Source: Gammaproteobacteria bacterium (lineage in GTDB: Bacteria > Pseudomonadota > Gammaproteobacteria > Steroidobacterales > Steroidobacteraceae). Taken from it: a DNA stretch of 6,156 bases. The notes beneath the pieces are model-generated. The model made no database searches. It was given only the letters and a program-made list of their open reading frames with translations, and was not told where the DNA came from. The stretch spans positions 1-6,156 of the forward strand of contig JAFAVO010000034.1 of the NCBI GenBank assembly GCA_019242385.1, in the 5' to 3' direction. Numbering within the stretch: position 1 is the stretch's first letter; each line of letters opens with the position of its first letter. Of the stretch, positions 6,013-6,156 are shown one piece after another. Position numbers and translations under genes: made by a program.

Positions 6013-6156
6013 ATGCTTCAGTGGGCCGTGATCTTCTTCATCATCGCAATCATCGCCGCGGTGCTGGGTTTCAGTGGAATCGCGGCGGGTGCCGCCGGGA
6101 TTGCCAAAGTGCTGTTCGTAGTCTTCCTGGTGATCGCCATCATCTCGTTCTTCGTG
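6013..6156 (+). CDS. DUF1328 small membrane protein (YtjA-like), cut at right edge
   Basis: Forty-eight codons of a very small inner-membrane protein: MLQWAVIFFIIAIIAAVLGF, then SGIAAGAAGIAKVLFVVFLV, then IAIISFFV at the edge. The layout is the DUF1328 pattern: an opening MLxWA, a helix ending LGF-G-IA, a small-residue Gly/Ala hinge (21-30) and a second helix after AKVLF. Family members are usually a little over 50 residues, so only a few codons and the stop should be missing. There are two membrane helices and no catalytic residues. The role is unknown; relatives are often found beside stress-related genes, which is general knowledge and not shown here. It is divergent from brkB, with about 160 bp between starts. 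Confidence 0.93.
   Translation, partial: MLQWAVIFFIIAIIAAVLGFSGIAAGAAGIAKVLFVVFLVIAIISFFV

Overview
This is a 6.2 kb stretch of GC-rich chromosomal DNA. Its genes use mostly G or C in third codon positions. The gene families present (PAS-type soluble histidine kinase, two DUF3147 membrane proteins, DUF1003 protein, AsmA family protein, YihY/BrkB family protein, DUF1328 protein) point to a Gram-negative proteobacterium. AsmA-type proteins in particular imply an outer membrane. A high-GC gamma- or betaproteobacterium is my best guess; the sequence alone does not settle genus or order. I see no tRNA, rRNA, insertion sequence, CRISPR array or phage gene.

Layout, left to right. (1) Positions 1-1081, minus strand: the N-terminal 360 residues of a PAS-HisKA-HATPase sensor kinase, running off the left edge. 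(2) Positions 1186-1955, plus strand, divergent from the kinase: two short four-helix membrane proteins of the DUF3147 type. They overlap by 4 bp (ATGA) and look like tandem paralogues. (3) Positions 4837-1849, minus strand: a tightly coupled run of an AsmA family protein, a DUF1003 membrane protein and a probable 90-residue hydrophilic protein, each junction being a 4-bp ATGA overlap. The last ORF runs about 107 bp into the 3' end of the convergent second DUF3147 gene. (4) Positions 5852-4947, minus strand: a YihY/BrkB family inner-membrane protein, 109 bp upstream of the AsmA gene and possibly in the same transcription unit. (5) Positions 6013-6156, plus strand, divergent from brkB: a DUF1328 mini membrane protein with a strong ribosome binding site, cut by the right edge just before its expected end.

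Five of the seven firmly called genes encode small or poorly characterised inner-membrane proteins, and a sixth (AsmA-like) is membrane-anchored and envelope-facing. The best inference is a neighbourhood concerned with the cell envelope or stress, with a sensor kinase beside it. No enzyme pathway is visible. The most notable items are the overlapping DUF3147 pair and the small hydrophilic ORF at the end of the asmA-DUF1003 run. That ORF has its own Shine-Dalgarno sequence.
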